Part shown: piece after piece, positions 37,726 through 47,103 of the stretch
Numbering within the stretch: position 1 is the first letter of the stretch
Layout: each line of letters begins with the position of its first letter
DNA from: Flavobacteriales bacterium
GTDB lineage: Bacteria > Bacteroidota > Bacteroidia > Flavobacteriales_D > Crocinitomicaceae
NCBI GenBank assembly: GCA_947475095.1
Contig: CANJLG010000004.1
Span: 1 to 64,000, forward strand
Direction: 5' to 3'
Length of the DNA: 64,000 nucleotides
Notes under the pieces: model-generated
Told to the model about the DNA's origin: nothing
The model's input: only the letters and a program-made list of their open reading frames with translations
Databases searched by the model: none
Program-made: the position numbers and the translations under genes

Positions 37726-37851
37726 TACTAATTTATTTTTTTTGCTCAAAAATATAGATTATTACTAAAAGACAAGCTATCGGCATTTCATATTTGTGAA
37801 CCGACACAGAACTCATTTTAAATATTTATGAAAGAATCATAAGGTCGTAAA

Positions 37852-37879
37852 TTGATTACGTTCTTCAGCTCTAAATTTG
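37852..37879 (+). promoter_or_regulatory. Promoter of the small gene at 37900
   Basis: TTG at 37852-37854, a 17-bp spacer and TAAATTTG at 37872-37879, a good fit to the Bacteroidota consensus, 20 bp before the ATG. Confidence 0.6.
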
Positions 37880-37899
37880 TATCATAAAAAGAAAAGAGT

Positions 37900-38208
37900 A
37901 TGGAAAAGACAATGGAAATAAAACAGATTAAAGTGGCCTCTTGCAGGGAGGATGTAGTCATCTTAGGCCAATTATCAAGTGGAAACTTTCAGTATGAAAG
38001 TTCAATTGTTATCAATACAAGTGATTTAAATCGTTTAATTAATCTTTTACAAAAAGATAATCCAAGTGATGAGATTAGTGCCATGTTTACAAGTACTGAT
38101 TTTTATGACTGGACCGAATATGTTTTAAATACAAAGTCCCTTGACAACAAAACAATTCTAATAAGTGATATAACGGATTTTAAATCGTTAAGAAGAATTT
38201 GTGCTTAA
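37900..38208 (+). CDS. Hypothetical cytoplasmic protein
   Basis: 102 residues, no signal peptide or membrane helix, with a mix of beta and helix (IKQIKVASCREDVVILGQL, then SDLNRLINLLQKDNPSDEI). A good promoter lies just upstream, which supports a real gene. I do not recognise the family. Its TAA stop overlaps the convergent lipoprotein gene's stop within TTAA. Confidence 0.6.
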   Translation: MEKTMEIKQIKVASCREDVVILGQLSSGNFQYESSIVINTSDLNRLINLLQKDNPSDEISAMFTSTDFYDWTEYVLNTKSLDNKTILISDITDFKSLRRICA

Positions 38209-38573
38209 GGCTGGATGATAACCGTTTCTTCATTGGTCGTCTCGGCCTCAATTTTAATAATCCCTTGGCCAAAACGATTTGATTTATAAGCTTCGATGTC
38301 TAGTACTGCAACTCCAGCTTGACCCAATTGATAAATTTCATTATAATTAAATGTTGCTATTCCAGCAGAGTTGGTATAAGCAGTATCATACACTGCTACT
38401 TGTGACGGGCAATTACAAGTTGATGTGCCGTGTAGTACAACCATTGCTTGTTCCACAACATCATTGTTTTCATCACGAACCTCAATTTTTGCGATGGTAT
38501 CTTCTTTCTTAACACAAGAACCAATAACCATTAAGCCAATTATAGCTACTCCAAAAAGAATTATTTTTTTCAT
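38205..38573 (-). CDS. Small lipoprotein, Ig-like fold
   Basis: 122 residues with a lipoprotein signal (MKKIILFGVAIIGLMVIGSC). The mature part resembles a regulatory-like beta-sandwich: IEVRDENNDVVEQAMVVLHG and DTAYTNSAGIATFNYNEIY. It is a paralogue of the next upstream gene (38583), sharing the TSYTNSSG/TAYTNSAG pattern, and they are 9 bp apart, probably one transcript. Function unknown. Confidence 0.65.
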   Translation of the reverse strand: MKKIILFGVAIIGLMVIGSCVKKEDTIAKIEVRDENNDVVEQAMVVLHGTSTCNCPSQVAVYDTAYTNSAGIATFNYNEIYQLGQAGVAVLDIEAYKSNRFGQGIIKIEAETTNEETVIIQP

Positions 38574-38582
38574 TTCCTTAGT

Positions 38583-38957
38583 TTAATTCGGTAAATAAAT
38601 TGTTTCAACAGAGGTCGTGTGTACTCGACATCTTGAATAACCAGTCGCTGTCTTTGTGTTGTATTTTACAACAATATCAAAATAACCAGTTGTATTATCT
38701 TCACCTGAAACATCAAAGTATTGATCCATATTCACAACAGTAAAGCCGGAGCTATTAGTGTATGAGGTATCTACAAAATTTAAGGTAGGTGGTGTGGATT
38801 GTTGGTCGCCAATAACGACTACTTTGGCTCCATTCATTAATTGATTAGACGATGAGCGAACGAATACTTTTAAAATGGCGGGATCTTTTGATTTGCAAGA
38901 GCCAATTATCACGAGAATAAATAGGAATAAAATTCCAAAAAGTGCTTTTTTCATCAT
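38583..38957 (-). CDS. Small lipoprotein, paralogue of the next gene
   Basis: 124 residues with a lipoprotein signal ending VIIGSC. The mature part (VFVRSSSNQLMNGAKVVVIG, VDTSYTNSSGFTVVNMDQY) matches the 38205 gene in order of motifs, so the pair arose by tandem duplication. Two ATGs lie in tandem (38957 and 38954); either could start it. Function unknown. Confidence 0.65.
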   Translation of the reverse strand: MMKKALFGILFLFILVIIGSCKSKDPAILKVFVRSSSNQLMNGAKVVVIGDQQSTPPTLNFVDTSYTNSSGFTVVNMDQYFDVSGEDNTTGYFDIVVKYNTKTATGYSRCRVHTTSVETIYLPN

Positions 38958-39101
38958 ATTAATTAAGTAGTAAAATTAAAAATAATTTTCCAATAAACAA
39001 AGTCTATACGTGCAAGCCAAAAAGATGTTGCCAAAGATCCTCGCAAATGGCGTTTAATAACTCAAATTGCAACTCTTTATTCTTTTATTTCAAAATCCTT
39101 T

Positions 39102-39109
39102 TAACTTTG
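39102..39109 (+). promoter_or_regulatory. Putative -7 promoter box of pheS
   Basis: TAACTTTG fits TAnnTTTG, 61 bp before the ATG at 39171, giving an untranslated leader of about 55 nt. No good -33 TTG. I see no obvious attenuator in the leader. Confidence 0.45.
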
Positions 39110-39170
39110 TAAACTGTCCTTTGTTGCCATAAAACAATTTAAAGGAATTAAAAGTTACACCGTGCCCAAA

Positions 39171-40187
39171 ATGAATGATAAAATTAACCAATTATTGCTC
39201 CTATTCAAGGCTGATGCAGATCAGGTAGGCACGCTTGACACATTGGAGGAGTTTCGAATTAAATATTTAGGTTCTAAAGGCTTATTAAAAGATTTATTTA
39301 ATGAATTAAAGACCGTACCCAATGAAAGTAAGCGGGACTCAGGCCAGCAAGTAAACGCTTTACGCATTCAATTGGAGGAATTTTATACTGAAAAGAAAAC
39401 CGCTCTTACCCCACAAGAAAATATAAAAATAGGTCAGGATTTAACTCGGCCAGGACAAAATATCACGAAAGGAAGTCACCACCCATTATCATTAGTAAGA
39501 GACGAAATAATCGATGTTTTTAATCGAATAGGGTTTGAAGTTTCGGAAGGTCCTGAGATTGAAGATGATTGGCATAATTTCTCCGCTTTAAATTTCCCCA
39601 AAGACCATCCGGCAAGGGACATGCAAGACACATTTTTTATCGAAAAAGGGGACAGAGAAATAGCGCTTCGAACCCACACTAGTTCTGTGCAAGTACGCGT
39701 CATGGAAAACACTCGTCCTCCCATACGAACCATTTCACCCGGAAGAGTTTATCGAAATGAAGCGATTTCTGCGCGTGCGCATTGTTTTTTTCATCAGGTA
39801 GAAGGATTATATATCGATAAAAATGTTTCGTTTGCTGATTTAAAACAAACACTTTTACACTTCGCGAAAGCGATATTTGGAGATCATGCCCAAATTAGAC
39901 TTCGCCCCTCCTATTTTCCATTCACCGAACCAAGTGCTGAAGTCGATGTTTCTTGCTCTATCTGTGACGCTAAAGGTTGTAATGTTTGTAAATACAGTGG
40001 ATGGCTAGAAATTTTAGGTTGTGGAATGGTTGATCCGGCAGTGCTTGAAGCAAGTGGGATTGATTCTTCTGTCTACAGTGGCTTTGCCTTTGGAATGGGG
40101 GTAGAGCGTATAGCGCAACTTAAATTTAAAGTAAATGATCTACGCTTATATTCTGAAAATGACTTGCGCTTTTTAAAACAATTTTAG
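39171..40187 (+). CDS. pheS: Phenylalanyl-tRNA synthetase alpha subunit
   Basis: 338 residues from the ATG at 39171 (MNDKINQLLLLFKADADQ). Class II aminoacyl-tRNA synthetase catalytic subunit. Visible are an N-terminal coiled-coil, HPLSLVRDEIIDVFNRIGFE, motif 2 region GRVYRNEAISARAHCFFHQ and motif 3 AFGMGVERIAQLKF near the C-terminus. A GTG at 39162 would add three residues. The beta subunit pheT is not in the window. Short gap to ytxJ. Confidence 0.94.
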   Translation: MNDKINQLLLLFKADADQVGTLDTLEEFRIKYLGSKGLLKDLFNELKTVPNESKRDSGQQVNALRIQLEEFYTEKKTALTPQENIKIGQDLTRPGQNITKGSHHPLSLVRDEIIDVFNRIGFEVSEGPEIEDDWHNFSALNFPKDHPARDMQDTFFIEKGDREIALRTHTSSVQVRVMENTRPPIRTISPGRVYRNEAISARAHCFFHQVEGLYIDKNVSFADLKQTLLHFAKAIFGDHAQIRLRPSYFPFTEPSAEVDVSCSICDAKGCNVCKYSGWLEILGCGMVDPAVLEASGIDSSVYSGFAFGMGVERIAQLKFKVNDLRLYSENDLRFLKQF

Positions 40188-40195
40188 CGATACGA

Positions 40196-40537
40196 ATGAG
40201 CTACATAGAACTGAAAACAGAGAATGAACTAAAGGAATTGATAGCTGCAAGCTTTCATAAACCTCAAGTTATTTTTAAACACTCCACCCGTTGTTTTATA
40301 TCATCAAGGGTACTTAAAAATACATTGAGTAGTTTTGAAGATCCCCGGGCTGATTGGCATTTATTGGATTTAATTGCTTTCCGAAATATTTCCAATGACA
40401 TTGAAAAGATGTTAAACGTAACGCATCAATCTCCTCAAATCATTATAATCGACAAGGGAATTTCACCCTATAATGCCTCCCATGAACAGATCTTGCCAGA
40501 GGCTATTTTCGAACAGATTGATAACCTTAACCGATGA
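40196..40537 (+). CDS. ytxJ: YtxJ-like monothiol redox protein
   Basis: 113 residues with a thioredoxin-like fold pattern. The core VIFKHSTRCFISSRVLKN (near 26-43) carries a single active-site Cys, the mark of YtxJ (bacillithiol-linked monothiol bacilliredoxin) proteins. Predicted cytoplasmic. Begins 8 bp after pheS, and its stop overlaps the next start (ATGA), so translation is probably coupled. Bacillithiol use in this organism cannot be shown here, as no bsh genes are in the window. Confidence 0.75.
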   Translation: MSYIELKTENELKELIAASFHKPQVIFKHSTRCFISSRVLKNTLSSFEDPRADWHLLDLIAFRNISNDIEKMLNVTHQSPQIIIIDKGISPYNASHEQILPEAIFEQIDNLNR

Positions 40538-41625
40538 AAAAAAAGAAACGCGTTACCATTCTTATCATTGTTGGAATAGGCATCATTTCTTATTTCCTTT
40601 ATAAAAATAATGTCACAGCATTAGAGGATGAAGCATTACCGTGTCATTTTACGATTCAGGATAATATTACACTTACTCATGGACAAAAACTTGATATACC
40701 AATAGCATCTACTGAACAATTTAATTCCATTGAACTTCGCATAGGCGATAGTATCCTCTCAAAATGGGCGAAGCCATCGAAACTCATTCATTATGAATTA
40801 AATTCGAAAGCCATGCAGGTGGGTTTGTTTACACTTGTTTTAATCGCAAAAACGAAAGATGGGAATGAAATTCGGGATGAACGCACCATTCAAATACTAT
40901 CTGACATTGTTCCAAAAAAATGGAGGATAAAGATTATCAACGAGTACCCTCATTTAGATTCTAGCTATACTCAGGGGCTTGCTTTTCTGAACAATACACT
41001 ATTTGAAAGTACAGGAGATCCTAATACAACAGGCAGCTCTTTAGTGGGCGAAATAACATTAGAAACCGGGAAAATAAATCGTCGTACTGGCCTCGATAAA
41101 ACGTTTTTTGGTGAAGGAATTACCATTTTAGGAGATAAGATTTTTCAAATCACTTGGAAGAATCAAACTTGTTTTGTGTATAATGCCGCTGACTTTGCCA
41201 AACAGAAAACATTTACCTATACTGGAGAAGGCTGGGGGATTTGTAATGATGGGAAGTATCTCATTATGTCTGACGGAACGGATAGATTAAGCTATCGTGA
41301 CCCGGAAACTTTCCAGTTACTAAAATCAGTAGATGTTTATACCAACGAAGGCCCCATCTCCATGTTAAATGAGTTGGAATTTATTGATGGATTAGTCTAT
41401 GCAAATATTTACACCACTAACTTAGTTGCCGTTATCGATCCGGAAAATGGAAAAGTGATGGCCACTATTGATGCAACAGAATTAGTTGAGCGCGGAAAAG
41501 GAAATGGACAAGTACTTAATGGTATTGCATACAACTCTTCAAATCGCAAAACTTATATGACGGGTAAGTTTTGGCCAAAACTGTTTGAAGTAGAAGTGCT
41601 TAAAACACCTGTTAAGGGCTTGTAA
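40534..41625 (+). CDS. Glutaminyl-peptide cyclotransferase
   Basis: 363 residues. One N-terminal membrane helix (VTILIIVGIGIISYFLY) anchors an extracytoplasmic five-bladed propeller of the plant-type glutaminyl cyclase family (Glu_cyclase_2). Motifs: SYTQGLAFLNNTLFESTG, FFGEGITILGDKIFQITWK and LNELEFIDGLVYANIY. Converts N-terminal Gln to pyroglutamate, protecting exported proteins. ATGA overlap with ytxJ; overlaps the convergent GH16 gene by 14 bp. Confidence 0.9.
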   Translation: MKKKKRVTILIIVGIGIISYFLYKNNVTALEDEALPCHFTIQDNITLTHGQKLDIPIASTEQFNSIELRIGDSILSKWAKPSKLIHYELNSKAMQVGLFTLVLIAKTKDGNEIRDERTIQILSDIVPKKWRIKIINEYPHLDSSYTQGLAFLNNTLFESTGDPNTTGSSLVGEITLETGKINRRTGLDKTFFGEGITILGDKIFQITWKNQTCFVYNAADFAKQKTFTYTGEGWGICNDGKYLIMSDGTDRLSYRDPETFQLLKSVDVYTNEGPISMLNELEFIDGLVYANIYTTNLVAVIDPENGKVMATIDATELVERGKGNGQVLNGIAYNSSNRKTYMTGKFWPKLFEVEVLKTPVKGL

Positions 41626-42862
41626 AGAAAAGTTGGCTTTGAAAGCCTACGCCATTCGAAATAACTAATCTATAGTTTCCATTTTGAAAATCATCCATTG
41701 AAAAAAAATGATATTTTTCATTAATATCAAATGATTTTACTACGGCATTATTCTCATTAAACACTTGAATTTTTGTTCCTTCACCACTTATTCCGTTTAA
41801 ATGCAATTGAAATAATTTTTCATTTATAGGCATTAAACTGATAAAGCCTTGCTCATTTTCTAGTAATGATTTGGGTAATGTCCGTTTGTTTTTGCCCTTT
41901 AGCTTTACTTTTTCGCTGCCATCCAGCGCCAAAAGAGGACCTAGATTTGGCAAATCGCCTTCAGTAAAGTTTTTTTGCTGGTTAGCAGGTAGCATATCCT
42001 TATCGGTTAATTTCCATACGCGCATATAATCTACCAAGAACTCACTGGGGAAAGCCGTTTTCTTATTCGGGCCAGGAGAAAAAGGACCTTTATCGACCGC
42101 TACGGATAGATTAGCAATCATATTCATTTCCGCTCCAAAATCGCCGACATAGTTGGCAACGGGCTTACCATTCATGTAAAAGTTAACATAGCCAGGAAGC
42201 CATATCCCTGAAAAAACAACCCATTCTCCCATTAAGGACCGATCCGTTTTAAGCCAAGCTCCCCATGGTTTTTTTACGATATAGGGAAAGGGTTTGATTT
42301 TATCACAAGCATCGGGACAATGAATATCAACATGAAATTCGTTGGTTTTCTCTCCTTTCGATTCCATGAAATCAATTTCGTCGTTAGGTTTCCCCCCATA
42401 AAGCCAAAAGGCTGGCCACAATCCTTGACCCTTAGGAATAAAGCAACGGCACTCAAAATAACCATACCTAAAGGATAATTTGCTCCATAATGCTGCCGTT
42501 AGGTAATTTAATTTAACGCGATTGTTTTGGACCAATGGATTTTTATTTTTTATGTCATCCTCCAACATCCATTCTGGAAATGTCCGGTAGTCAGAGCTTG
42601 TATCTACCGTTAAAATAGCTTTGCCATTTTCAATACTAACCATTTCTGGTGCGGCATAAATCCCATCCTTAATCGACAATCCTCCCCAAGGATAATGATT
42701 ATACCACTTGCTTTCATCCAAACGCTCGTCGGTAAATTCATCTCCAAAATGATAGTACCATTCTTTTATTGAATTGTTGTTTATCTGCCAAAGTGTCGGC
42801 TTTAACTGTGCCGCTAATGAAGACAAAACCAAGCAAAAAGACAAGATAAATAAGTGTTTCAT
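41612..42862 (-). CDS. Glycoside hydrolase family 16 protein
   Basis: 416 residues with a signal peptide (MKHLFILSFCLVLSSLAAQ). A GH16 beta-jelly-roll occupies about 40-285, with the catalytic EIDFMES in NDEIDFMESKG. Family activities include laminarinase and agarase, and the substrate cannot be read here. The C-terminal about 90 residues (TKIQVFNENNAVVKSFDIN) look like a T9SS type A sorting domain, which would send it through the type IX system. No polysaccharide utilisation genes lie nearby. Confidence 0.88.
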   Translation of the reverse strand: MKHLFILSFCLVLSSLAAQLKPTLWQINNNSIKEWYYHFGDEFTDERLDESKWYNHYPWGGLSIKDGIYAAPEMVSIENGKAILTVDTSSDYRTFPEWMLEDDIKNKNPLVQNNRVKLNYLTAALWSKLSFRYGYFECRCFIPKGQGLWPAFWLYGGKPNDEIDFMESKGEKTNEFHVDIHCPDACDKIKPFPYIVKKPWGAWLKTDRSLMGEWVVFSGIWLPGYVNFYMNGKPVANYVGDFGAEMNMIANLSVAVDKGPFSPGPNKKTAFPSEFLVDYMRVWKLTDKDMLPANQQKNFTEGDLPNLGPLLALDGSEKVKLKGKNKRTLPKSLLENEQGFISLMPINEKLFQLHLNGISGEGTKIQVFNENNAVVKSFDINEKYHFFSMDDFQNGNYRLVISNGVGFQSQLFFTSP

Positions 42863-42976
42863 ATCATTGATTTAACAAAGCGCTCAAAAATAAGCAAGAT
42901 AAATTTGATTTAAAGAATTACAGCAATCAAAATAACTAATACACGTTTTAAGGATATCGCTTATCTTCGCTTTTCC

Positions 42977-45900
42977 ATGTGCTTACGACCACTTTTATTT
43001 CTCTTTTGTATCACCCCTGTCATGTTAACCGCACAAAGTGGTAATTTGAGGTCGTACTCCATTAAAGCCTCCTCCTCAAGCATCAAAATAGATACCTTAA
43101 GCATCTACCCCAATTCCTTTTATGCCATATGGAATGGAGACACGCTCTCCAAAAACGATTACTTTTTAGATTACACATGCTCAACTTTTCAATGGTTGCG
43201 AAAAGATACCGGCCTAGTCAAGCTTCATTACCGAGTGCTTCCTTTTGATTTTTCTCGCAGCTACAAGCGATATGACACCACACTACTCAGTATAAAAGCA
43301 AACGATGAAAGAGACAAATTCAAAATTAGTAATTCCTATTCCGTCAACGATGTTTTTGGCGGACAGGAATTAGCAAAAAACGGAAGTATTTCTCGAGGCG
43401 TGAGTTTCGGAAACAGGCAAGATTTAGGGATTAATTCGGCCTTAAACTTAGAATTATCAGGGAACCTATCACCGAATTTAAAAGTGCTTGCGGCGGTTTC
43501 AGACGCCAACATACCCATTCAGCCCAATGGAAACACGAATAAACTTCAAGAATTTGACCAAGTCTTCATTCAAGTATTTAATGAGCAATTTAAACTAACG
43601 GTTGGTGACTTTTGGCTATCAAAACCTGATGGCTTTTTTATGAACTATAAAAAAAGGGCACAAGGCCTAAGTATCGAGAATCGTTGGCCCTTGGAAAACG
43701 ATAAATATTGGAAAACTCAAGCGAGTGCAGCGCTTTCAAAAGGAAAGTTTAATCGACAAGTGATTGTTGGGATAGAGAGCAATCAAGGTCCCTATCGACT
43801 AAGAGGAAACGAAAATGAACCCTTTATTTTAGTTCTTGCAGGTACAGAACGCATTTACATTGATGGCCGCTTATTGGAGCGAGGGCAGGAATACGATTAT
43901 GTAATGGATTATAATACCTCGGAACTTACCTTTACAGCACGCAACCTCATTACAAAAGATTCACGCATTGTAGCAGAATTTCAATATTCTGATCAAAACT
44001 ATGCCCGCTCCTTAATCCAAAGCGCCACAAGTTACCATGGAAAGAAACTAGATTTCTGGTTGAATGCCTATTCTGAACAAGATGCCAAAAATCAATCATT
44101 ACAACAAAACTTAAGCCCTTCCCAAAAATTTTACCTAAGTACAATTGGCGACAACTTGGAATTAGCTAAGATTTCAAGTATTGATTCCATCGGATATTTC
44201 GATAATCAAGTATTATATAAAATGATTGATTCCTTAGCGTACGATTCCGTTTTGGTCTTTAGCGTGCAACCAGACTCTGCTATATACCGAGCGGTTTTTC
44301 AATACATTGGAGCAAATAAGGGTAACTACATATTAAATAACTATAATGCGCTAGGTAAAGTTTTCCGTTGGGTTGCTCCTGTTGGCGGTATTCCACAGGG
44401 CGATTTTCAACCCTCACGCCTTATTATCACCCCAAAACAAAAACAACTATTTACCTCCGGCTTTCGATACCAACTTACTAAAAACATTAAAATTGATAGC
44501 GAAACAGCCCTTTCAAGCGAGGACCTTAATACATTTTCAACCCTTGGAAATAATAATAATCTAGGACTAGCACAGCGCAGTAAAATTACTCAATCGCGTA
44601 TCCTCGGAGATAGTAGTAAAGGTTGGGAGATTGAAAATAAAATAGAATATGAATACCTACATGCTAATTTTTCGCCCATAGAACAATACCGTAGCGTTGA
44701 ATTTGACCGCGATTGGAACACAAGAAATAAAGGCTATCAAGGTCAGCAAGGAGTAGGACAAATCAGTTCAAAACTCAAACAAAAATCGTACGGATTTATA
44801 AATCTATCCGGCCAAAGCTACGCTTTCGGAAAAGATTATCTTGGCAATCGAATTTATTCTGATGGGAAATGGAATCAAGGAGGCTGGTCTGCAAATTGGA
44901 ATGGTAGCTATTTATCGTCGAAAACAACAGGCGGCAATCAGTTTTTTAGGCACCGTATAGATCTCAATAAAAACATTGGTCGTCTCAGACTTGGATATCG
45001 TGATGACCATGAGAAAAACACCTTTACAGATTCGAGTCAATTCATCACTAAAAACAGCTATCAATTTTTTGATTATGAAATTTATTTAGCCAGCTCCGAC
45101 ACTTCTTCTTCTACATTTAAGTTTTATTATCGTGAACGCTATGATCAACGAGCAGATAGCACATCATTACGACAAGCAGCAAAAGCGAGAACCTTGGGTG
45201 GAGAAATCTCCTTAAAAAAACTAAAAGACCAACGCTTAACCCTAATCGGTGGATATAGAACATTGGCGATTACTGATAGTAGTTTGATCAATCAAAGCCC
45301 AGAAAATTCCTTAATTGGTCGAATTGATTATGAAGCGAGGTGGTTCAAAAACGCCTTAAATTGGAGCACCTTTTATGAAGTGGGTTCTGGACTAGAACAA
45401 AAGCGGACCTTTATTTACATAAAAGTAAATGATGGCCAAGGTGTTTACACTTGGGTAGATTACAACAATGATGGTGTAAAAGACCTAAACGAATTCGAAA
45501 TTGCGCAATACGTAGACCAGGCAAGTTATATCCGAATTTTCACCCCAAGCAATGACTATGTAAAGACCTATTCGAATGAACTCAATCAAGGCATTTTTTG
45601 GCGACCCGAAAAAATATGGGCAAAGAAAAAAGGCTTTTTGGGCTTAATGGCTAAATTTTCAAACCAAACTCGTATTCGTATTAATCAAAAAACCAGCCTA
45701 TTTGACCCCAGCACATTTTTTAACCCATTTGCCAATGCCATAGCAGACACCAACTTATTAAGTACAGGAGCACTGATACGAAATGCCCTATATTTCAATC
45801 GAACGTCAAACGTAATAAATGCTGAATACACCTATCAAGACAGTAAAAATAAAAGCCTACTAGCATCTGGATTCGATTCAAAAAGAAATAAATACCACGA

Positions 45901-46411
45901 AATATTTACCCGGTGGAACATTATTCCTACCTTTTCCATAGAACTTAAAGGGCAAAAAGGGGCGAAAAGTGCCTTTGCCGACTACACCACCAACAGAAAC
46001 TATTCATTTGGTTACCAATCACTCTTAGCTAGCTTTATTTACCAAGCATCCACCAACTATCGTCTCACCCTTGATGGGCGAATAATAGACAAAAAAAATG
46101 AGGCTAATTTTGGAGGGGAAACCTGTTTATTAAAAGAAATCGGTGGAAGTTTTAAGTACAATCAAACCGAAAAAGGAAGTGTTCAGGGTGCTATAAAGGC
46201 CATATCAATGGGTTATACAGGCAATCCAAATTCAGCTGTCGGATTTGAAATGCTTGAATCCTTGAGGCCGGGAATTAATTATACGTGGAATCTTAGCTAC
46301 CAGCGTACCTTATCCAAAAATTTGCAATTAACCATTCAGTACCTGGGAAGAAAATCCGAAGCGATTCGAACCATTCATAGTGGAAGTATGGAAGTAAGGG
46401 CTTATTTTTAA
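42977..46411 (+). CDS. Very large outer-membrane-type protein of unknown function
   Basis: 1144 residues with a signal peptide (MCLRPLLFLFCITPVMLTAQ). Early motifs are NDVFGGQELAKNGSISRGVS and FGNRQDLGINSALNLELSG. The rest is rich in aromatic residues and alternating strands, with a C-terminus LTIQYLGRKSEAIRTIHSG then a terminal aromatic pair (Tyr, Phe), consistent with a large barrel. No plug or TonB box is seen, so it is not a typical TonB receptor. A conserved Bacteroidota family, to my recollection, without a named function. Confidence 0.7.
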   Translation: MCLRPLLFLFCITPVMLTAQSGNLRSYSIKASSSSIKIDTLSIYPNSFYAIWNGDTLSKNDYFLDYTCSTFQWLRKDTGLVKLHYRVLPFDFSRSYKRYDTTLLSIKANDERDKFKISNSYSVNDVFGGQELAKNGSISRGVSFGNRQDLGINSALNLELSGNLSPNLKVLAAVSDANIPIQPNGNTNKLQEFDQVFIQVFNEQFKLTVGDFWLSKPDGFFMNYKKRAQGLSIENRWPLENDKYWKTQASAALSKGKFNRQVIVGIESNQGPYRLRGNENEPFILVLAGTERIYIDGRLLERGQEYDYVMDYNTSELTFTARNLITKDSRIVAEFQYSDQNYARSLIQSATSYHGKKLDFWLNAYSEQDAKNQSLQQNLSPSQKFYLSTIGDNLELAKISSIDSIGYFDNQVLYKMIDSLAYDSVLVFSVQPDSAIYRAVFQYIGANKGNYILNNYNALGKVFRWVAPVGGIPQGDFQPSRLIITPKQKQLFTSGFRYQLTKNIKIDSETALSSEDLNTFSTLGNNNNLGLAQRSKITQSRILGDSSKGWEIENKIEYEYLHANFSPIEQYRSVEFDRDWNTRNKGYQGQQGVGQISSKLKQKSYGFINLSGQSYAFGKDYLGNRIYSDGKWNQGGWSANWNGSYLSSKTTGGNQFFRHRIDLNKNIGRLRLGYRDDHEKNTFTDSSQFITKNSYQFFDYEIYLASSDTSSSTFKFYYRERYDQRADSTSLRQAAKARTLGGEISLKKLKDQRLTLIGGYRTLAITDSSLINQSPENSLIGRIDYEARWFKNALNWSTFYEVGSGLEQKRTFIYIKVNDGQGVYTWVDYNNDGVKDLNEFEIAQYVDQASYIRIFTPSNDYVKTYSNELNQGIFWRPEKIWAKKKGFLGLMAKFSNQTRIRINQKTSLFDPSTFFNPFANAIADTNLLSTGALIRNALYFNRTSNVINAEYTYQDSKNKSLLASGFDSKRNKYHEIFTRWNIIPTFSIELKGQKGAKSAFADYTTNRNYSFGYQSLLASFIYQASTNYRLTLDGRIIDKKNEANFGGETCLLKEIGGSFKYNQTEKGSVQGAIKAISMGYTGNPNSAVGFEMLESLRPGINYTWNLSYQRTLSKNLQLTIQYLGRKSEAIRTIHSGSMEVRAYF

Positions 46412-46414
46412 ACT

Positions 46415-46819
46415 ATGAAAGATATCGAAACCAAGGCTGATGTTGAAAAATTAATCACTTTATTTTATGGTAAAGTTGTTAAAGATGCTAGCCTATCTCC
46501 ATTTTTCGCCAACATAGATTTGGAAAAACACCTGCCGCACATGATTCACTTTTGGTGTTTTGCCCTCCTTGACGAACCCGGATATACGACCAATGTGGTA
46601 GAAAAACACCTACACATGCCATTAAAAGCAATACATTTTAGTACTTGGCTACAGCATTTCAACCAAACCGTAGATGCCCTTTTTATCGGTGAAAAAGCAG
46701 AGGCCGCAAAACAAAGAGCTGCCCTTATTGGGTGGACTATTCAAAGTAAAGTTGAAAAGAAATTGACATTAACCGCTAGCCTCGGTACATTCCTCCCTTC
46801 GGCCGGAACACTCGGCTAG
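46415..46819 (+). CDS. Group III truncated haemoglobin, 3' end from a repeat
   Basis: 134 residues; binds haem and oxygen or NO. LYGKV-type start (ITLFYGKVVKDASLSPFF), the helix-E to proximal-His region (LPHMIHFWCFALL, VVEKHLHMPLKAIHFSTWLQ) and C-terminal GWTIQSKVEKK fit the family. The last 14 residues (ASLGTFLPSAGTLG) and the TAG stop are encoded by repeat unit A, which begins exactly at codon 121 (46775). The native gene probably ended near residue 120. Begins 3 bp after the large barrel gene. Confidence 0.85.
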   Translation: MKDIETKADVEKLITLFYGKVVKDASLSPFFANIDLEKHLPHMIHFWCFALLDEPGYTTNVVEKHLHMPLKAIHFSTWLQHFNQTVDALFIGEKAEAAKQRAALIGWTIQSKVEKKLTLTASLGTFLPSAGTLG

Positions 46820-47029
46820 CTCACAACAAGCTTATCGAGTGATTCCGCTCTCTCGATATAATCGCCCATGGCGACCACTCGATTGGCGGAATAGTATCGA
46901 GGTAAGCACTCGGCTAGCTCACAAAAAGCTGATCGAGCGCATCTCGACTTCGCTCGATGTGCTCTTGAAAGTGGATCGAAAGCAGCTTATCGAGTGGGCA
47001 CAGCTTGCTGGGGTTGTATCGAGAGAAGC
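46775..47029. mobile_element. Repeat unit A (full-length, 255 bp)
   Basis: Starts GCTAGCCTCGGTAC and ends GTATCGAGAGAAGC, an imperfect terminal inverted repeat. Modules: s1 (46775-46839), a 62-bp palindrome-rich s2 (46841-46902) and s3 (46903-47029). Hairpin at 46935-46964 (GAGCGCATC / GATGTGCTC). It is clearly more GC-rich than the genes around it. The first 45 bp serve as coding sequence and stop for the globin. Confidence 0.85.
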
Positions 47030-47103
47030 GTAATATTCACTATGAAAATTTCCTTAACAAACAATTCAAATTTTTTGTATCTTACTAAGATGAACTTAAT
47101 ATA

